In this document: positions 25,993-33,900 of the stretch, in pieces | Layout of the letters: every line of letters starts with the position of its first letter | Position numbering within the stretch: the stretch's first letter is position 1 | Assembly: GCA_045110675.1 (NCBI GenBank) | Contig: JBGCGJ010000073.1 | Span: 1-42,274, forward strand | Length of the DNA stretch: 42,274 nt | Direction of reading: 5' to 3' | Origin: JBALVT01 sp045110675 | GTDB taxonomy: Bacteria > Pseudomonadota > Gammaproteobacteria > Pseudomonadales > Halieaceae | Position numbers and translations under genes: made by a program | Notes under the pieces: generated by a model | What the model saw: only the letters and a program-made list of their open reading frames with translations | Databases searched by the model: none | Told to the model about the DNA's origin: nothing

Positions 25993-27108
25993 ATGCAGCA
26001 CTTTCACTATAAAAACAGCCCTTATCAAATTCGCGAAAGTCTCGTAGAGGCGCACAGAGATTACTGGCTAGCGTTGGCACAAGCCGGCACCTGGTTCACA
26101 GGGCCACAACGGGTAGCCATCGCTGCTGAAGTAAGAAATGCTCTAGACTGTGCGTTTTGCCAGGAACGGAAAAATGCACTATCACCCTATTCCGTCAAAG
26201 GCAGTCATCTGGCCGGCAAGACACTGGCACCCCGGGTTATCGACACAGTGCACCGTATCATCAGTGATCAATCTCGTATTACCCAGGCATTCGTCAATGA
26301 CAACACCACTCATGGACTGAGTGAAGAAGAGTATGTGGAATTGGTCGGCGTAGCGACTACCGTGTTTAGTATCGACGAATTCAACCGGGCACTAGGCTTG
26401 CCCCTGGAATCATTGCCGGAACCTGTTGCCGGCGAACCCAATCGCTATAGGCCCAAGCAGGCAGAACATGGCACTGGATTTGTCGCCATGCTCCCACGTC
26501 ATGGGGCTACGGGTCGAGAGTCTGATTTGTGGCCAAACGGTAAAACAGGCAACGTGGTGAGAGCGCTCACCCTTGTACCGGACGCGCTACGCGAGTGGAT
26601 CGCCGTGGCGACAGAGCAATATCTTTCTATCCCAGGGATGAGTGAATACGGCGATATCCCGGGGCGATCACTCAATCGCATGCAGATGGAACTGGTGGCC
26701 GGGAGGGTCTCGTCTATCAACGAGTGTTTTTACTGAACCAGCTCCCACGCCGCGATGCTCAGTTTGAGTGCCGATAAAACCCAATCCGATGTTGATCTCG
26801 AATCGATTAACGGCGATAAGAATGCCTCTATCGCCGGGATACTGTACGGCGACGCCCTGCTGGTTTTTGCAGAAGCCTTTGCCGGCAGAGATGAGGAGCG
26901 CCTGACCACTGCTCGCAACGCACTACTGAAAGAAGCAGGGTTCGAGGTGTTAGTCGAGGCCGCCGGTGTCGCCGCAAATTTCCAGCGAATGGTTAGAATC
27001 GCTGACAGCATTGGCATTCCGATTGATGAGCACAGCGAGGGAAATAGCTTGGAGGTTGCGCAGCAGCTTAATTTGAGACGTTTTGCCAGCGCTCAGAATA
27101 CGCCTTGA
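25993..27108 (+). CDS. AhpD-like (carboxymuconolactone decarboxylase fold) putative selenoprotein with CxxU active site
   Basis: Read through one in-frame TGA (codon 248) this is a 371-residue protein with two AhpD/CMD-like modules. The N-terminal one has Cys53-x2-Cys56 (DCAFCQERK) but no matching His. The C-terminal one has Glu233, Cys245, TGA248 and His252. That spacing (Glu-x11-Cys-x2-U-x3-His) equals the active site of mycobacterial AhpD (Glu118, Cys130, Cys133, His137). The frame on both sides of the TGA is the same and reads as one family: RVSSINECFY, then the TGA, then TSSHAAMLSLSA. A SECIS-like hairpin follows at 26753-26773. The likely role is thiol/selenol peroxidase or disulfide reductase activity. 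The ATG has a GAGGT site upstream. The rival reading is a nonsense mutation giving 247 aa plus a remnant (26755-27108). Confidence 0.8.
26734..26736 (+). other. In-frame TGA, proposed selenocysteine codon 248
   Basis: The codon lies between TAC (Tyr247) and ACC (Thr249), exactly where AhpD-like proteins carry the second, resolving or attacking Cys of CxxC. A single base change to TGC or TGT would give CFYC. Conservation of every other active-site residue on both sides argues that the codon is read, not a random stop. Confidence 0.78.
26753..26773 (+). promoter_or_regulatory. Candidate bacterial SECIS hairpin
   Basis: CGATGCTCA (26753-26761) pairs with TGAGTGCCG (26765-26773) through a GTT loop. 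Six pairs next to the loop (four Watson-Crick, two G-U), one A-C mismatch and two outer G-C pairs make the stem. The loop begins with G followed by U, and lies 26 nt after the TGA. This fits the usual bacterial SECIS description (loop about 16-37 nt downstream, G in the first two loop bases). It lies inside the coding sequence, as bacterial SECIS elements do. Confidence 0.65.
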
Positions 27109-27268
27109 ACCCCTTAGATAGAGTATAATCAAAAGTCCATTTTTTCTTAATTATCAATAATATAAAAAGTATACCTAACCTGTAATCTAGAAATAAAATT
27201 CATATCCAAATCGGGTAGTTACACGCTATATCCGCAGACCGAGAAGGTGAAAAGGAAATTACAACATT

Positions 27269-28780
27269 GTGAAGAAGCTAAAAGCTGCCGTACTACTCTC
27301 ACTATTAACGTTGGTCCAAAACGCTGGCTCAGCTCAATACACCATGGCAATCAACCATGGGCGGGTGATAGATCCAGAATCCGGCCTCGATGCTGTTCGG
27401 CATATTGGCATCTCCGAGGACAAAATAGTCGCAATTTCAGAACAGCCATTGGCTGCCACAAAGCTAATCGACGCAACCGGGATGGTCGTATCGCCAGGCT
27501 TCATCGACCTCCACACCCACTCTCCTACCCCACTGGGGACGTACTACCAGGCACACGATGGAGTAACCACCGCACTGGAACTCGAAGCAGGTTTCTTCCC
27601 CATACGGGAATACGGCTCTGGTATCAGTGACAAGCCATTGATTAATTACGGTGCTTCTGCCGGTTACGTGAACATGCGGATGTTTGAGAAAAACGGGCTG
27701 ATGATTTCCAGCGGTTCGCCGACGCCCTCCCCGGTGGGTATCAAAGGTTGGATGACAGCCATTAAATACTTCTTCACCGACTTTGACACTGCACTGTCGG
27801 CCTCACTCAAGGAGCATGCTAGCCCGGAAGAACTTATGACACTGCGAGAGCTACTCGAGACTGATCTGGATAAAGGTGCGATCGGAATTGGCTTGGCATT
27901 GGACTACTTCAGCGCAGCCATTGTGGAAGCGGAGATGCGGATGATTTTTGACGTGGCCGCGCAATACAACGCAACGATATTTGTCCACGTGCGTCGGGGA
28001 ATCGACGGTGACCCGAGTGGTCTGCGCGAGGTGATCAATTACGCCAGGGAGTACAGCGCATCCGTACACGTTTGTCACATAACCCATAACGCAATTAGTA
28101 ACCTTGAACTGTTTCTTCGGGAAATTCGCCAGGCGAGAGAGTCCGGAGTTGATATCACTACCGAGCTACTTCCTTACAACGCAGGTTCAGCACTGATTTC
28201 TTCCGCCGTTTTCGGGCGTGATTGGCAGACTATTTTTAATATCCGCTACGAGGATGTCGAGTGGGCCGCGACTGGAGAACGCTTTAACAAACAGATGTGG
28301 GATGACTACTACGTGAACAGGCCCGACGGACAGGTAATACATCATTACTTAAAGGAACAGTGGACTCAACGAGCGGTACAAGAACCCGGTGTCATCATTG
28401 TCAGTGACCTGCTGCCCATGGAAACCAAGGACAAGAAAGTCGCGCCACACAACGGCGCCTTCAGCAAAGTATTGGGGCGCTATGTCCGCGAGGAAAAACT
28501 TTTGGATCTACCAACGGCCATCGCGAAAATGACCCTCCTGCCTGCCCGTCGGCTAGAAAACTACGCACCGGTTTTTTTAACAAAAGGTCGAATTCAAAAA
28601 AATATGGATGCCGATATTACAATTTTTAACCCGGACACCATTCGTGATAACGCTAGCTATAGTGACCCCTATCAGGAGGCCACTGGTATCGAGTATGTCA
28701 TCGTCAATGGTGAAGTTGTTATCGAGCGTGGTGAATTAGTAGAGGGTGTTAATCCTGGGAGGCGGTTGCTGGTCAATTGA
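27269..28780 (+). CDS. Exported amidohydrolase, N-acyl-D-amino-acid deacylase-like
   Basis: A 503-aa metal-dependent amidohydrolase with an N-terminal signal peptide (KKLKAAVLLSLLTLVQNAGSAQ, cleavage near residue 22), so it acts in the periplasm. The metal motif HxH is in PGFIDLHTHS near residue 88, followed by TTALELEAGFF and later VHVCHITHN. The C-terminal beta-sandwich part DADITIFNPDTI and VIVNGEVV is typical of D-aminoacylase/dihydroorotase-like enzymes. The start is GTG 27269, chosen because it opens the signal peptide; a purine tract AAAAGGAAA lies about 10 nt upstream. Substrate is unknown; hydrolysis of N-acyl amino acids or a cyclic amide is the inference. It is 160 bp after the putative selenoprotein. 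Confidence 0.85.
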   Translation: MKKLKAAVLLSLLTLVQNAGSAQYTMAINHGRVIDPESGLDAVRHIGISEDKIVAISEQPLAATKLIDATGMVVSPGFIDLHTHSPTPLGTYYQAHDGVTTALELEAGFFPIREYGSGISDKPLINYGASAGYVNMRMFEKNGLMISSGSPTPSPVGIKGWMTAIKYFFTDFDTALSASLKEHASPEELMTLRELLETDLDKGAIGIGLALDYFSAAIVEAEMRMIFDVAAQYNATIFVHVRRGIDGDPSGLREVINYAREYSASVHVCHITHNAISNLELFLREIRQARESGVDITTELLPYNAGSALISSAVFGRDWQTIFNIRYEDVEWAATGERFNKQMWDDYYVNRPDGQVIHHYLKEQWTQRAVQEPGVIIVSDLLPMETKDKKVAPHNGAFSKVLGRYVREEKLLDLPTAIAKMTLLPARRLENYAPVFLTKGRIQKNMDADITIFNPDTIRDNASYSDPYQEATGIEYVIVNGEVVIERGELVEGVNPGRRLLVN

Positions 28781-28814
28781 GAAAACGGCAAGCAAATCCT
28801 TTTTCCCAAACACC

Positions 28815-29207
28815 TTAAGTTCGCTGAAGCGCGATCGCTTCGATCTCAACTAAAGCGCCTATGGGCAATACGCCGGGCTGATAGGTTGTCCTAGCCGGGT
28901 GATCCTCAGTGAAGAAACGCCGATAGACGCTGTTCATTTGTTCGAAATTTTCGATATCAGCGAGATACACCGTAGTCTTCACAACGTCACTCATTGAGCT
29001 ACCCGCATCCTCAAGCACTATCCGCAGGGTTTCCAAGCATCGTTCCGTCTGGGCCACCACATCGCCGTCAATTAGCTCGCCACTTTCCGGGTCAGTTGGG
29101 ATCAGTCCCGCGGTAAACACGAATCCATTGGCAATCACTGCATGTGAATAGGGCCCTACTGGGGCTGGCGCCCGAGAACTTAACAAAGCGGTGCGATTGT
29201 TATTCAT
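28815..29207 (-). CDS. RidA family enamine/imine deaminase
   Basis: A 130-aa YjgF/YER057c/UK114 protein that hydrolyses reactive enamine or imine intermediates from PLP enzymes to ketoacids and ammonia. The key Arg106 is in HPARTTYQ, and the N-terminal APAPVGPYSHAV and C-terminal VEIEAIA are signatures of the family. It normally forms a trimer in the cytoplasm. A GGAG site lies 6 nt before the ATG. It is 44 bp downstream of the TetR gene on the same strand and probably shares its transcript. It may clean up intermediates made by the nearby amidohydrolase or oxygenase pathway. Confidence 0.92.
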   Translation of the reverse strand: MNNNRTALLSSRAPAPVGPYSHAVIANGFVFTAGLIPTDPESGELIDGDVVAQTERCLETLRIVLEDAGSSMSDVVKTTVYLADIENFEQMNSVYRRFFTEDHPARTTYQPGVLPIGALVEIEAIALQRT

Positions 29208-29251
29208 AAACTTCTCCGTGCTGGTCGAGGAATTCGGATCTAAAAAGAAGA

Positions 29252-29890
29252 TTAAGCGTCGTAGGCTTTCAAAAAGGTTGTAATCGCTGCTTGGACAAAC
29301 GCGTCTACATCGGCAGGCGGAATTTTCGTTTCGGTGAGTAAAAACGCCCTGACTTTAATGGGCTCAAGTACTAAGGCCTCGAATTGCTCTGCTGCCGTTT
29401 CAGGATGTTCAATTGGCCCGAGAATTTTTTTCTCGCTTAACTGCAGTAACAACTTGGCCAGGGAACTTCGTGATGCCTGGGGACCGAATCGATAAAAAAT
29501 GGCACCTAATCCGGGAAAGCGTTTCGCTTCGCTAATGACGAGACGATAGAACTCGATAAAGCCAGAAGATAGCACATTGTCCCGGTAGCCTTGCGCAAGA
29601 TCCACCAGAATATCTCGAGCGTTGAGCGTCTCATCGATTTCGATATCAGGGTGTTTTATTTGGGCGCAGGTATTGGAGACAAGCGCTTCAAAGAGCCCCT
29701 TCTTACTGCCAAAATTTGCATAGATGGTTGGTTTCGAATAACCACTTTCTGCGGCGATGATCCGCATGTTGGCAGCTTCATAGCCCAGGTCTACAAACAC
29801 GCGCAAAGCGGCGTCAAGTATGGCGTTTTGTGCGGCGGACATTTGCGGAGGGAGGGAAACATCTTCGTGTAGGTTGTTCAGGGCTTGCAT
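29252..29890 (-). CDS. TetR-family repressor, divergent from the Rieske dioxygenase genes
   Basis: A 212-aa TetR-type regulator. The N-terminal helix-turn-helix is clear at about residues 20-65 (ALRVFVDLGYEAANMRIIA, then SGYSKPTIYANFGSKKGLFEAL). The C-terminal half is the variable ligand-binding domain; it resembles the AcrR-like C-terminal domain. AAGGAG lies about 11 nt before the ATG. Its promoter region overlaps that of the divergent dioxygenase and contains a perfect double palindrome (29953-29995), so autoregulation and repression of the dioxygenase are likely. Confidence 0.9.
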   Translation of the reverse strand: MQALNNLHEDVSLPPQMSAAQNAILDAALRVFVDLGYEAANMRIIAAESGYSKPTIYANFGSKKGLFEALVSNTCAQIKHPDIEIDETLNARDILVDLAQGYRDNVLSSGFIEFYRLVISEAKRFPGLGAIFYRFGPQASRSSLAKLLLQLSEKKILGPIEHPETAAEQFEALVLEPIKVRAFLLTETKIPPADVDAFVQAAITTFLKAYDA

Positions 29891-29952
29891 GGGTAGAGAG
29901 CTTCTCCTTCGAGTTAGAAAACCCCGTGTTCAAGATTTTGTTATCGACTGAC

Positions 29953-29995
29953 TTGACTTACCGGTAATGTTAATTTAGCTTTACCGGTAAGTCAA
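29953..29995. promoter_or_regulatory. TetR operator and symmetric divergent promoter
   Basis: TTGACTTACCGGTAA (29953-29967) and its exact complement TTACCGGTAAGTCAA (29981-29995) are 15-bp inverted arms around a 13-bp AT-rich spacer. Each arm contains the perfect palindrome TTACCGGTAA, with centres 23 bp apart (about two turns). TTGACT at each outer end serves as a -35 box. On the minus strand it is followed after 17 bp by TAACAT (4 of 6 to consensus), and on the plus strand after 17 bp by TAGCTT (weaker). One bound repressor pair would close both promoters. Confidence 0.8.
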
Positions 29996-30064
29996 CTACG
30001 GATAGCCGACCCAGCAGAGCGCTCTGCCGATCAATAGACGAATGAAAAATAGAATGATAGCGAC

Positions 30065-31399
30065 ATGACCAGCACAATAATTACATCAGACGCCGCCAGC
30101 GAAGCAGTAACTGGATTGATCGAGCCAGACCGCATTCACAGACGGGTTTATACAGATCCAGAGATCTTTGCACTGGAGATGCGAAACATTTGGGGCAAGG
30201 CTTGGGTGTTTGTCGCACATGAATCGATGATACCCAACCCCGGTGACTTCGTGACTACAGACGTAGGCTTGGATCCTGTCATCGCCATTCGCGACATCAA
30301 ATCTAACGATATTAATGTACTCCTGAATCGCTGCGGGCACCGAGGTGTCAAACTTGAAGTGCGAGATCATGGCAATCAGAAAGCCTTCCGCTGCCCCTAC
30401 CATGGGTGGGCTTACCGAACCAATGGAGAGCTTGCGGGAGTGCCCCACCCGGTCGGCTACGAAAACACCAACTTCGACATGAAGAAAAAGTGTTACCAAT
30501 TGAATGTAGTGCCGCGCGTGGCCATGTATCGAGGCTTTGTGTTTGCTAGCTTCGCTGAAACCGGCCCCGATCTGGAAACGTTCTTGGGCGACACCAAAAA
30601 AACCATAGACAATATGGCGGATCGGTCGCCGGTTGGAATGGTTGAGATAGTCGGTAAGGTCAGCAACCGCTTTGTACACCCTTCGAACTGGAAAAACTTC
30701 GTCGAGAATCTAAATGATGCCATGCATCCTATGGTGGCGCACGCTGCAACAGGCGATGCGACCAACCGATACGCAGCGACTTTGGAACCCGATGAACCCA
30801 GGCCTGTTGAAGCGGAGGTTATCGCACCCTTTGGTGGTTCCTATCAGTTCTTTGATGATATGGGACAAACCGTTTTGCCCTACGGTCACAACTTCATGGG
30901 AGGGCACACCAGTATCTTTAGCCATTACGATTGGCCAAAAGACTATATAGACAGTATGTTCGAGGCCAAAGGTGAGCAACGCACCCGTGAAATACTCGAA
31001 TTTAATCGCCACAACACCACGATCTATCCCTCCTTGGCAGTGCGAGATGGTATCCAGTCTATCCGGGTAGTTCGACCGATCGCCGTCGACGAAACCATTA
31101 TCGAAACCTGGGTGTTCCGATTGGTTGGGGCCCCCGACGAGTTGCTGTCGAGAACTCTTCTGTATTCACAACTCATCAACGCACCCGGTTCAATGGTTGG
31201 GCCGGACGATCTCGATTGCTATCGACGCATGCAACAGGGTTTGAGCTCACAGCGCAGTGATTGGGTGGATCTCAATCGATACCTGAACGATGATCAGCAA
31301 GAGAGTGAGAAGACCACTTCAACAGGCACAAGTGATTTGGCGTTTCGCAATCAATACAAGGCTTGGCAAGAATATATGACGAGTTCTGGCGGGCATTGA
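30065..31399 (+). CDS. Rieske non-heme iron ring-hydroxylating dioxygenase, alpha subunit
   Basis: A 444-aa catalytic subunit that inserts oxygen into an aromatic or similar ring. The Rieske 2Fe-2S ligands are Cys90, His92, Cys110 and His113 (NRCGHRG and CPYHGWAY). The mononuclear iron site is seen as NWKNFVENLNDAMHPMVAH, with Asp218 bridging to the Rieske centre and His221 and His226 as iron ligands. It is followed 1 bp later by the beta subunit. No ferredoxin or reductase gene is in the window, so the electron donors must be elsewhere. The substrate cannot be read from the sequence. Confidence 0.93.
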   Translation: MTSTIITSDAASEAVTGLIEPDRIHRRVYTDPEIFALEMRNIWGKAWVFVAHESMIPNPGDFVTTDVGLDPVIAIRDIKSNDINVLLNRCGHRGVKLEVRDHGNQKAFRCPYHGWAYRTNGELAGVPHPVGYENTNFDMKKKCYQLNVVPRVAMYRGFVFASFAETGPDLETFLGDTKKTIDNMADRSPVGMVEIVGKVSNRFVHPSNWKNFVENLNDAMHPMVAHAATGDATNRYAATLEPDEPRPVEAEVIAPFGGSYQFFDDMGQTVLPYGHNFMGGHTSIFSHYDWPKDYIDSMFEAKGEQRTREILEFNRHNTTIYPSLAVRDGIQSIRVVRPIAVDETIIETWVFRLVGAPDELLSRTLLYSQLINAPGSMVGPDDLDCYRRMQQGLSSQRSDWVDLNRYLNDDQQESEKTTSTGTSDLAFRNQYKAWQEYMTSSGGH

Positions 31400-31400
31400 T

Positions 31401-31889
31401 ATGAATTTACAAAAACATGACGCGTTCAATGAAACTGATCTATTGCGATTTATCCAGGATGAACTAAGGCTGTTAAACCGAAACGACTTTGATGCATGGA
31501 TCGATCTCTTTACCGACGATGGTGTCTATTGCATACCTCTGGATGAAGCGCAGACAGATGTTTCGACTTACGACATGGCAATGTACGACAACAAACCGCT
31601 AATGAAAATTCGCAAAGAGAACTTCGGTCACCATGCATCGCCGTCGATGAAATACCCGATGCGGTCTATGCGGATGGTATCGGATTGTCGAATCATCGAA
31701 TTCGACGAAACACGTTGTACAACTGAGACCCCATTTATGGCATCGATTTTTTACCAGGAAATGCAGTGGTATGCCGGCACCTATTGCCACCAGCTTGTTC
31801 GCGTAGGTGGGTCGATAAAAATAGCCCGAAAACAGGTCAATCTCCTCAATATGGGTGCACCACTCGGTGCGATTATGACCTACTTGTGA
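31401..31889 (+). CDS. Ring-hydroxylating dioxygenase, beta subunit
   Basis: A 162-aa small subunit of the SnoaL-like/NTF2 fold, structural partner of the alpha subunit in an alpha3beta3 enzyme. Family features are LLNRNDFDAWIDLFTDDGVYCIPL near residue 22 and the Arg-rich stretch SMKYPMRSMRMVSDCRI. The ATG is 1 bp after the alpha stop and its TGA overlaps the GTG start of the transporter (GTGA), so the three genes are one unit. Confidence 0.92.
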   Translation: MNLQKHDAFNETDLLRFIQDELRLLNRNDFDAWIDLFTDDGVYCIPLDEAQTDVSTYDMAMYDNKPLMKIRKENFGHHASPSMKYPMRSMRMVSDCRIIEFDETRCTTETPFMASIFYQEMQWYAGTYCHQLVRVGGSIKIARKQVNLLNMGAPLGAIMTYL

Positions 31890-33244
31890 AACATTCAATT
31901 CCGGTGAGTGAATCGTCCAGCACTGCCGGTCAATCGACTGCCTGGAGAACCGCGTTTCTGCTTTCAGTCGGTTATATGTTTTCGTTCGTCGACCGACAAA
32001 TGCTCGCAGTGCTGGTCGAGCCCGTTCAAGCCGATCTCTTAATCACCGACACGCAATTCGGTTTACTGCATGGATTGGCCTTTGCATTGTTTTTTGCCCT
32101 CGCTGGGCTGCCGACCGGCTGGCTGTGTGACCGATTCCCAAGGAACAGAATTATTGCGGGTGGTGTTGCAATTTGGAGCCTCTCCACAGCGGCCTGTGGT
32201 CTCGCCAGTGACTTCTCTTCCTTGTTCATTTGTCGAATGGGTGTCGGCATTGGCGAAGCCGCCCTTGCGCCCTGTGCCTATTCATTATTGTCGGACCTAT
32301 TTAAAAAACAGTCGCTGGGGCGAGCAATTGGTGTGTTCTCAATGGGCGCACAAGTTGGCGTTGCAATCGCGTTCTTCTCCAGTAGTTTACTGCTGGCCTG
32401 GTTGGGCTCGATTACAATGTTGGGAGACCTGGGGCTTGCGCCCTGGCAGTTGGTTTTTGTCGTTATTGGTATGGCGGGATTGCCTCTCGCTGTTGTTATT
32501 CTATTTTTCGTGCCTGAACCCAGGGATTCAATTTCGACTGTCACTGGCGCTCCAGGTGCCCAAATATCCGGTGTATTCGCGCAGGCCTTTCTGGAACCCC
32601 TCGTTTGTCTAAAACAAAGCTGGCGTGTTTATCTGCCACTCTTTCTAGGCTATAGCCTATTCGCGATGGCAACCTTTGGGTTCATTGCATGGATGCCTGC
32701 CTTTTTTCTTCGTGTTCTGGATTACTCGCAGCAATCCATGGGTATTGTTGCGGGCCTGTTAGTGCTGCTCTTTTGTCCCGCGGGTCTCGTCGCTGCCGGT
32801 TGGTTTGTCGATTGGCTTGATAAAAGAGGCTACCAAGACGCTGCTATGCGTGCAGGGGTTATAGGCGCGATGTTAATGCTGGTAAGCGTTGTTATGTTAG
32901 CGCTTTCATTGGGTAGTGGCCTGATCTACGTTGCCTTGGCCACGACTTTGTTCCTCGCACCCTTTCCAATGACTTCGGGTTCAGTTGCACTCCAGCTGGC
33001 GACACCGAGCGAATTTCGAGGGCGCATATCCGCCATTTTTCTGTTGGTCGTGGCGCTAATCTCGCAAACATTGGGCCCGCTCAACGTCGCCTTGTTGAGT
33101 GACAACGTGTTTACCGATCCCGCCGAGCTGGGTTATTCAATTGCGCTGACAAGCTCGGTTTCTCTCGCATTGGCGGTCGTGGTTTTGTGGAGTGGCATGA
33201 GGTCTTACTCATCACACACCACTAAGCTTGATCAAAAACGCTAA
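31886..33244 (+). CDS. Major facilitator superfamily transporter (spinster-like)
   Basis: A 452-aa inner-membrane transporter with 12 predicted helices. The N-terminal pattern GYMFSFVDRQMLAVLVEPVQADL and the loop GWLCDRFPRNRII are typical of spinster-like MFS members that accompany aromatic or steroid catabolic genes. I start it at GTG 31886, which overlaps the beta-subunit stop by 3 bases; longer readings would run through that gene. It probably imports the dioxygenase substrate. Confidence 0.87.
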   Translation: MKHSIPVSESSSTAGQSTAWRTAFLLSVGYMFSFVDRQMLAVLVEPVQADLLITDTQFGLLHGLAFALFFALAGLPTGWLCDRFPRNRIIAGGVAIWSLSTAACGLASDFSSLFICRMGVGIGEAALAPCAYSLLSDLFKKQSLGRAIGVFSMGAQVGVAIAFFSSSLLLAWLGSITMLGDLGLAPWQLVFVVIGMAGLPLAVVILFFVPEPRDSISTVTGAPGAQISGVFAQAFLEPLVCLKQSWRVYLPLFLGYSLFAMATFGFIAWMPAFFLRVLDYSQQSMGIVAGLLVLLFCPAGLVAAGWFVDWLDKRGYQDAAMRAGVIGAMLMLVSVVMLALSLGSGLIYVALATTLFLAPFPMTSGSVALQLATPSEFRGRISAIFLLVVALISQTLGPLNVALLSDNVFTDPAELGYSIALTSSVSLALAVVVLWSGMRSYSSHTTKLDQKR

Positions 33245-33381
33245 GCCACCAACTCCCTTGTCTAAGTAGCCATATTTCTTACGAATACAGTGCTTACTTG
33301 ATCTCGAACAATTTCTTTCTGCGATTAACGCGTTAAGCTTTCTGTCTATAGTCTTGTATTTCCACTACCTGGAGAGACGAA

Positions 33382-33837
33382 ATGAATAGATACTTCTTCT
33401 CACTACTGGTTCTTTGTCTTGCATTAGTGACATCATGCTCCTTGAACAAGGAATCCCCCCGAGGTTTCAGTCTGCCCGAGGGAAGCGCGACGGCGGGTAA
33501 AACTACCTTCGTGGCCTTGCAATGCAATGCCTGTCATAGCACCCCGGATATTGAACAGCTACCGAGCGATCTCGCAAAACCAATCTCTGTGCATTTGGGC
33601 GGAGAAGTCAGTTTCGTTAAAACCTATGCTGATTTATTAACCTCCATCATCAATCCCTCTCATCGCCTGGCACCGGGACATCCACTGGAAGCGATATCCG
33701 ACAACGGTGAGTCACTGATGCGAAATTACAATGAAGTTATGACGGTGGAGCAGTTGATTGACTTGGTCAGTTACTTGCAAGCGCACTACAAAGTGCGCCC
33801 GCGTGAGCCCTCGGTTTATCGAGGATATCTGAACTGA
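33382..33837 (+). CDS. Lipoprotein c-type cytochrome, monoheme
   Basis: A 151-aa exported protein with a signal sequence and lipobox LVTSC (lipidated Cys19), so it is anchored to a membrane facing the periplasm. One haem-binding motif CNACH (Cys48, Cys51, His52) is present. A C-terminal MTVEQLIDLVSYLQ segment gives the usual last helix of class I cytochrome c with a Met that could be the second haem ligand. GGAGAG lies 6 nt before the ATG. The role is likely electron transfer; a link with the adjacent dioxygenase is only positional, as a periplasmic cytochrome cannot feed a cytoplasmic oxygenase directly. Confidence 0.88.
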   Translation: MNRYFFSLLVLCLALVTSCSLNKESPRGFSLPEGSATAGKTTFVALQCNACHSTPDIEQLPSDLAKPISVHLGGEVSFVKTYADLLTSIINPSHRLAPGHPLEAISDNGESLMRNYNEVMTVEQLIDLVSYLQAHYKVRPREPSVYRGYLN

Positions 33838-33900
33838 TATAGGACGGCTATCCGCTATCCCCTCTTCCACTTTATGCCGAATCTGTGCTGATAAAAGTAT

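Noticed and set aside
26755..27108. Independent 117-aa gene starting MLSLSADKT
   Set aside because: It is in the same frame as the upstream AhpD-like gene, has no ribosome site, and its sequence continues that protein fold directly after the TGA; I treat it as the 3' part of the selenoprotein.
31766..31885. N-terminal extension of the MFS transporter
   Set aside because: It is an out-of-frame reading of the dioxygenase beta subunit; the GTG at 31886 gives a normal MFS length.
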